From contig CAKRIL010000035.1 in assembly GCA_934343915.1 (NCBI GenBank), positions 1-27,484 on the forward strand: DNA of 27,484 nucleotides. Reading direction: 5' to 3'. Shown in pieces: positions 26,078 through 27,484 of the stretch (within the stretch, counting starts at the first letter, position 1; each line of letters begins with the position of its first letter). The translations under genes and the position numbers were made by a program. Under the pieces are notes generated by a model. That model saw only the letters and a list, made by a program, of their open reading frames with translations, had not been told where the DNA came from and did not search any database. The stretch comes from an uncultured Lachnospiraceae bacterium (lineage in GTDB: Bacteria > Bacillota > Clostridia > Lachnospirales > Lachnospiraceae).

Positions 26078-26105
26078 TTGTATTTGGATTTTTATATGAT
26101 ATAAT
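26078..26105 (+). promoter_or_regulatory. Extended -10 promoter for lgt
   Basis: TATAAT at 26100-26105 with TG one base upstream (TGATATAAT) is a consensus extended -10. The -35 is poor (TTGTAT at 26078-26083, 16-nt spacer), which an extended -10 tolerates. Transcription would start near 26112, giving a leader of about 36 nt. It is back-to-back with the ychF promoter. Confidence 0.65.
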
Positions 26106-26147
26106 AGATAAGACAGCGCAAAAGCTGAAAGACGGAGGTATATTTAT

Positions 26148-27008
26148 ATGAATACAACAATACGCTTTCCGCATCTTGGACTTACACTTAACCCGGGTAA
26201 GTCGTTTACGGTGTTTGGAATCGAAATTGCCTATTACGGTGTGATAATCGGACTCGCCATGCTTACGGGTGCGCTTGTCGCTTACAGGGAGGCTAAAAAG
26301 ACCGGTCAGAAGGTCGATGACTATATTGATTTTACATTGTACACGCTCATAGCCGCACTTATCGGAGCCAGAATATATTATGTTATATTTGAGTGGGATT
26401 ATTACAGTGCACATCCTCTTGAGATACTCAATTTCAGAGCGGGCGGTCTTGCGATATACGGAGGCGTGATTGCATCCGTGCTGACGCTTTTTATATTCAC
26501 GAAGGTCAAAAAGCTTAAGTTTTGGCTTATGGCTGACACAGCTGTGCAGGGACTTATAATAGGTCAGATAATCGGACGCTGGGGCAACTTCTTTAACAGA
26601 GAAGCATTCGGAGGATATACGGACGGACTGTTCGCAATGCAGCTTCCGGTGACTGAGGCTAAGGGAATTACAGAGGAGCTTATTGAGCACCTTGTCACAA
26701 TCGACGGAGTGAGCTATGTTCAGGTGCATCCGACATTCCTGTATGAGGGAGTGTGGAACCTCCTGCTTTTCATAGGAATCTGTATCTACAAGAGACATAA
26801 GAAGTTCGACGGCGAAATATTTGCCATATATCTCATAGGCTACGGTGTGGGACGCTTCTTAATAGAGAGCCTCAGAACAGACCAGCTTGTGATAAAGGCA
26901 CTCGGAGGAATCGCCGCATCGCAGGTGCTTTCGATAATACTTATAGTGCTTGCACTTGCATTTGTGATTTACAACCGCGTCAAGCTGAAGAAGCAGAAGG
27001 AAGCATAG
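26148..27008 (+). CDS. lgt: Phosphatidylglycerol:prolipoprotein diacylglyceryl transferase
   Basis: A 286-residue membrane enzyme that attaches diacylglycerol to the lipobox cysteine of prolipoproteins, the first step of lipoprotein maturation. About seven hydrophobic segments are seen. Key motifs: ARIYYVIFEW near 80, GGLAIYGGVIAS near 101-112, the Lgt signature GRWGNFFNREAFG near 143-155 (Arg and Asn positions kept), and HPTFLYEGVWN further on. GGAGG lies nine nt before the ATG. It has its own promoter and terminator, so it seems to be a single-gene unit just ahead of mraZ. Confidence 0.96.
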   Translation: MNTTIRFPHLGLTLNPGKSFTVFGIEIAYYGVIIGLAMLTGALVAYREAKKTGQKVDDYIDFTLYTLIAALIGARIYYVIFEWDYYSAHPLEILNFRAGGLAIYGGVIASVLTLFIFTKVKKLKFWLMADTAVQGLIIGQIIGRWGNFFNREAFGGYTDGLFAMQLPVTEAKGITEELIEHLVTIDGVSYVQVHPTFLYEGVWNLLLFIGICIYKRHKKFDGEIFAIYLIGYGVGRFLIESLRTDQLVIKALGGIAASQVLSIILIVLALAFVIYNRVKLKKQKEA

Positions 27009-27027
27009 GCTGTATATAACTGAATAG

Positions 27028-27062
27028 TACGGATTTTAACACCATGGTTACGGATTTTAACA
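27028..27062 (+). repeat. Direct repeat TACGGATTTTAACA (two copies, 21-nt period)
   Basis: TACGGATTTTAACA occurs at 27028-27041 and again at 27049-27062, separated by CCATGGT. A third partial match, TACGGA, follows the terminator T-run near 27088. The second copy forms the inner part of the lgt terminator hairpin. Confidence 0.8.
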
Positions 27063-27084
27063 TTCCGTTTCCATGGTGTTTTTT
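27038..27084 (+). terminator. Rho-independent terminator downstream of lgt
   Basis: AACACCATGG (27038-27047) pairs with CCATGGTGTT (27071-27080), followed by TTTT; an inner ACGGA/TCCGT stem extends it. It lies 30 nt after the lgt stop and separates lgt from mraZ transcription. Confidence 0.82.
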
Positions 27085-27152
27085 GTGTACGGAAATATCG
27101 GAAATAAAATATCAGAAAAAGAGGTAATTTCTTCCAAAGTATTAAAAAACAC

Positions 27153-27179
27153 TTGCTTTTAGTGTGGTAAAGGTATAAA
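27153..27179 (+). promoter_or_regulatory. Candidate promoter for mraZ and the dcw cluster
   Basis: TTGCTT (27153-27158) and TATAAA (27174-27179), spacing 15 nt (16 if the -10 is read one base later), give a possible sigma-A promoter with start near 27186. A weak dyad ACACT/AGTGT covers the -35. A TTGACA at 27243-27248 has no -10 at proper distance. This region, 27085-27285, holds no gene. Confidence 0.45.
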
Positions 27180-27190
27180 ATGGCATCATA

Positions 27191-27230
27191 AGTGGTGAAA
27201 AGTGGAAGAATGTGGTAGAAAGTGGTAGAT
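27191..27230 (+). promoter_or_regulatory. Four phased MraZ-box-like repeats
   Basis: GTGG recurs at 27192, 27202, 27212 and 27222, exactly ten nt apart, in units AGTGGTGAAA, AGTGGAAGAA, TGTGGTAGAA and AGTGGTAGAT. MraZ autoregulates dcw clusters by binding short phased direct repeats containing GTG/TGGGA cores (E. coli, Mycoplasma). Lying between the candidate promoter and mraZ, these fit an autoregulatory operator. Binding is inferred from position and spacing. Confidence 0.8.
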
Positions 27231-27285
27231 ATGAACTGCTTTTTGACATAGAAGAAGTACAATATGCAGGAAGGCGGTGATGACA

Positions 27286-27484
27286 ATGTTCATGGGCGAG
27301 TACAGTCATTCTATTGACGCTAAGGGACGACTGATTATGCCTGCGAAGTTCCGCGAGCAGCTCGGCGATGAATTTGTTGTTACCAAGAGCCCTGATAAGT
27401 GTCTGTATGTATACACTAACGAGGACTGGAAGAACTTTGAGGAGAAGTTAGCTACACTTCCTATCACGAACAAGGGAACAAGAC
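27286..27484 (+). CDS. mraZ: Transcriptional regulator MraZ (5' part, cut by window end)
   Basis: The first 66 codons of MraZ, an AbrB-like ring-forming DNA-binding protein that heads dcw clusters. The diagnostic start MFMGEYSHSIDAKGRL is followed by IMPAKFREQLG. The DXXXR signature (D-A-K-G-R) is present. I chose ATG at 27286 because AAGGCGGTGAT is a near-complete Shine-Dalgarno with about eight nt between its core and that codon; ATG at 27280 lies within it. The frame is open to the end of the window. Operator-like repeats lie upstream. Confidence 0.95.
   Translation, partial: MFMGEYSHSIDAKGRLIMPAKFREQLGDEFVVTKSPDKCLYVYTNEDWKNFEEKLATLPITNKGTR

Noticed and set aside
26028..26798. 256-codon minus-strand frame over lgt and its promoter
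   Set aside because: It covers a well-supported lgt gene and both divergent promoters; composition and lack of family features mark it as a shadow.
27243..27263. TTGACA ... TACAAT as an mraZ promoter
   Set aside because: The hexamers are only nine nt apart, far below a usable spacer.
1..27484. CRISPR arrays, tRNA or rRNA genes, intact insertion sequences, prophage
   Set aside because: No spaced palindromic repeat series, no tRNA-like cloverleaf or rRNA signature noticed, and no transposase, integrase or phage-structural protein among the coding regions.

Overview
The window looks like an ordinary chromosomal stretch from a low-to-mid-GC clostridial Firmicute, most likely a Lachnospiraceae member (Roseburia/Agathobacter/Butyrivibrio type). 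Grounds: the gene order priA-def-fmt-rsmB-rlmN-prpC-prkC-rsgA, a tepA-like ClpP-fold gene shortly upstream of a long ftsK/spoIIIE, a MurE with the meso-DAP motif DNPR, purine-rich Shine-Dalgarno sequences, and common ATA and AGA codons. The genus is inference; the family-level reading rests on several conserved blocks seen together.

Layout. (1) 1-7754, plus strand: a probable C-terminal tail of an upstream protein, an M16 zinc peptidase overlapping a MarR-type regulator, a DUF368 (PopT-type) polyprenyl-phosphate transporter, a 475-nt non-coding gap holding a long imperfect palindrome, a TepA/ClpP-fold protease, an UppP/BacA-family protein with altered catalytic Glu positions, and FtsK/SpoIIIE. 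(2) 7827-23180, plus strand: fhs, then an almost gapless run murF, murE, priA, def, fmt, yugP-like, rsmB, rlmN, prpC, prkC, rsgA, in which genes overlap or lie within about 35 nt of each other. This run is probably one long transcript for peptidoglycan precursor synthesis, replication restart, formyl-Met-tRNA metabolism, rRNA modification and PASTA-kinase signalling. (3) 23198-25977, minus strand: ychF, type I asparaginase and rpe, probably co-transcribed and converging on rsgA at one shared bidirectional terminator. (4) 26148-27484, plus strand: lgt with its own extended -10 promoter and terminator, then the control region and first 66 codons of mraZ, the usual head of the dcw division cluster.

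How the genes fit together. Cell-envelope functions dominate: lipid-carrier recycling (DUF368, UppP-like), precursor ligases (MurF, MurE), the PASTA kinase and phosphatase that sense muropeptides or lipid II in other Firmicutes, lipoprotein maturation (Lgt), DNA translocation at the septum (FtsK) and the start of dcw (MraZ). Fhs, Fmt and Def form a second theme: formyl-THF supply, initiator-tRNA formylation and N-terminal deformylation.

I see no CRISPR array, prophage, intact insertion sequence, tRNA or rRNA. The signals least explained by known genes are the long inverted repeat at 2884-3127, the four-copy 14-bp tandem repeat that begins inside the fhs stop region, the UppP homologue lacking the usual ExxxE glutamates, and four helically phased GTGG boxes upstream of mraZ.
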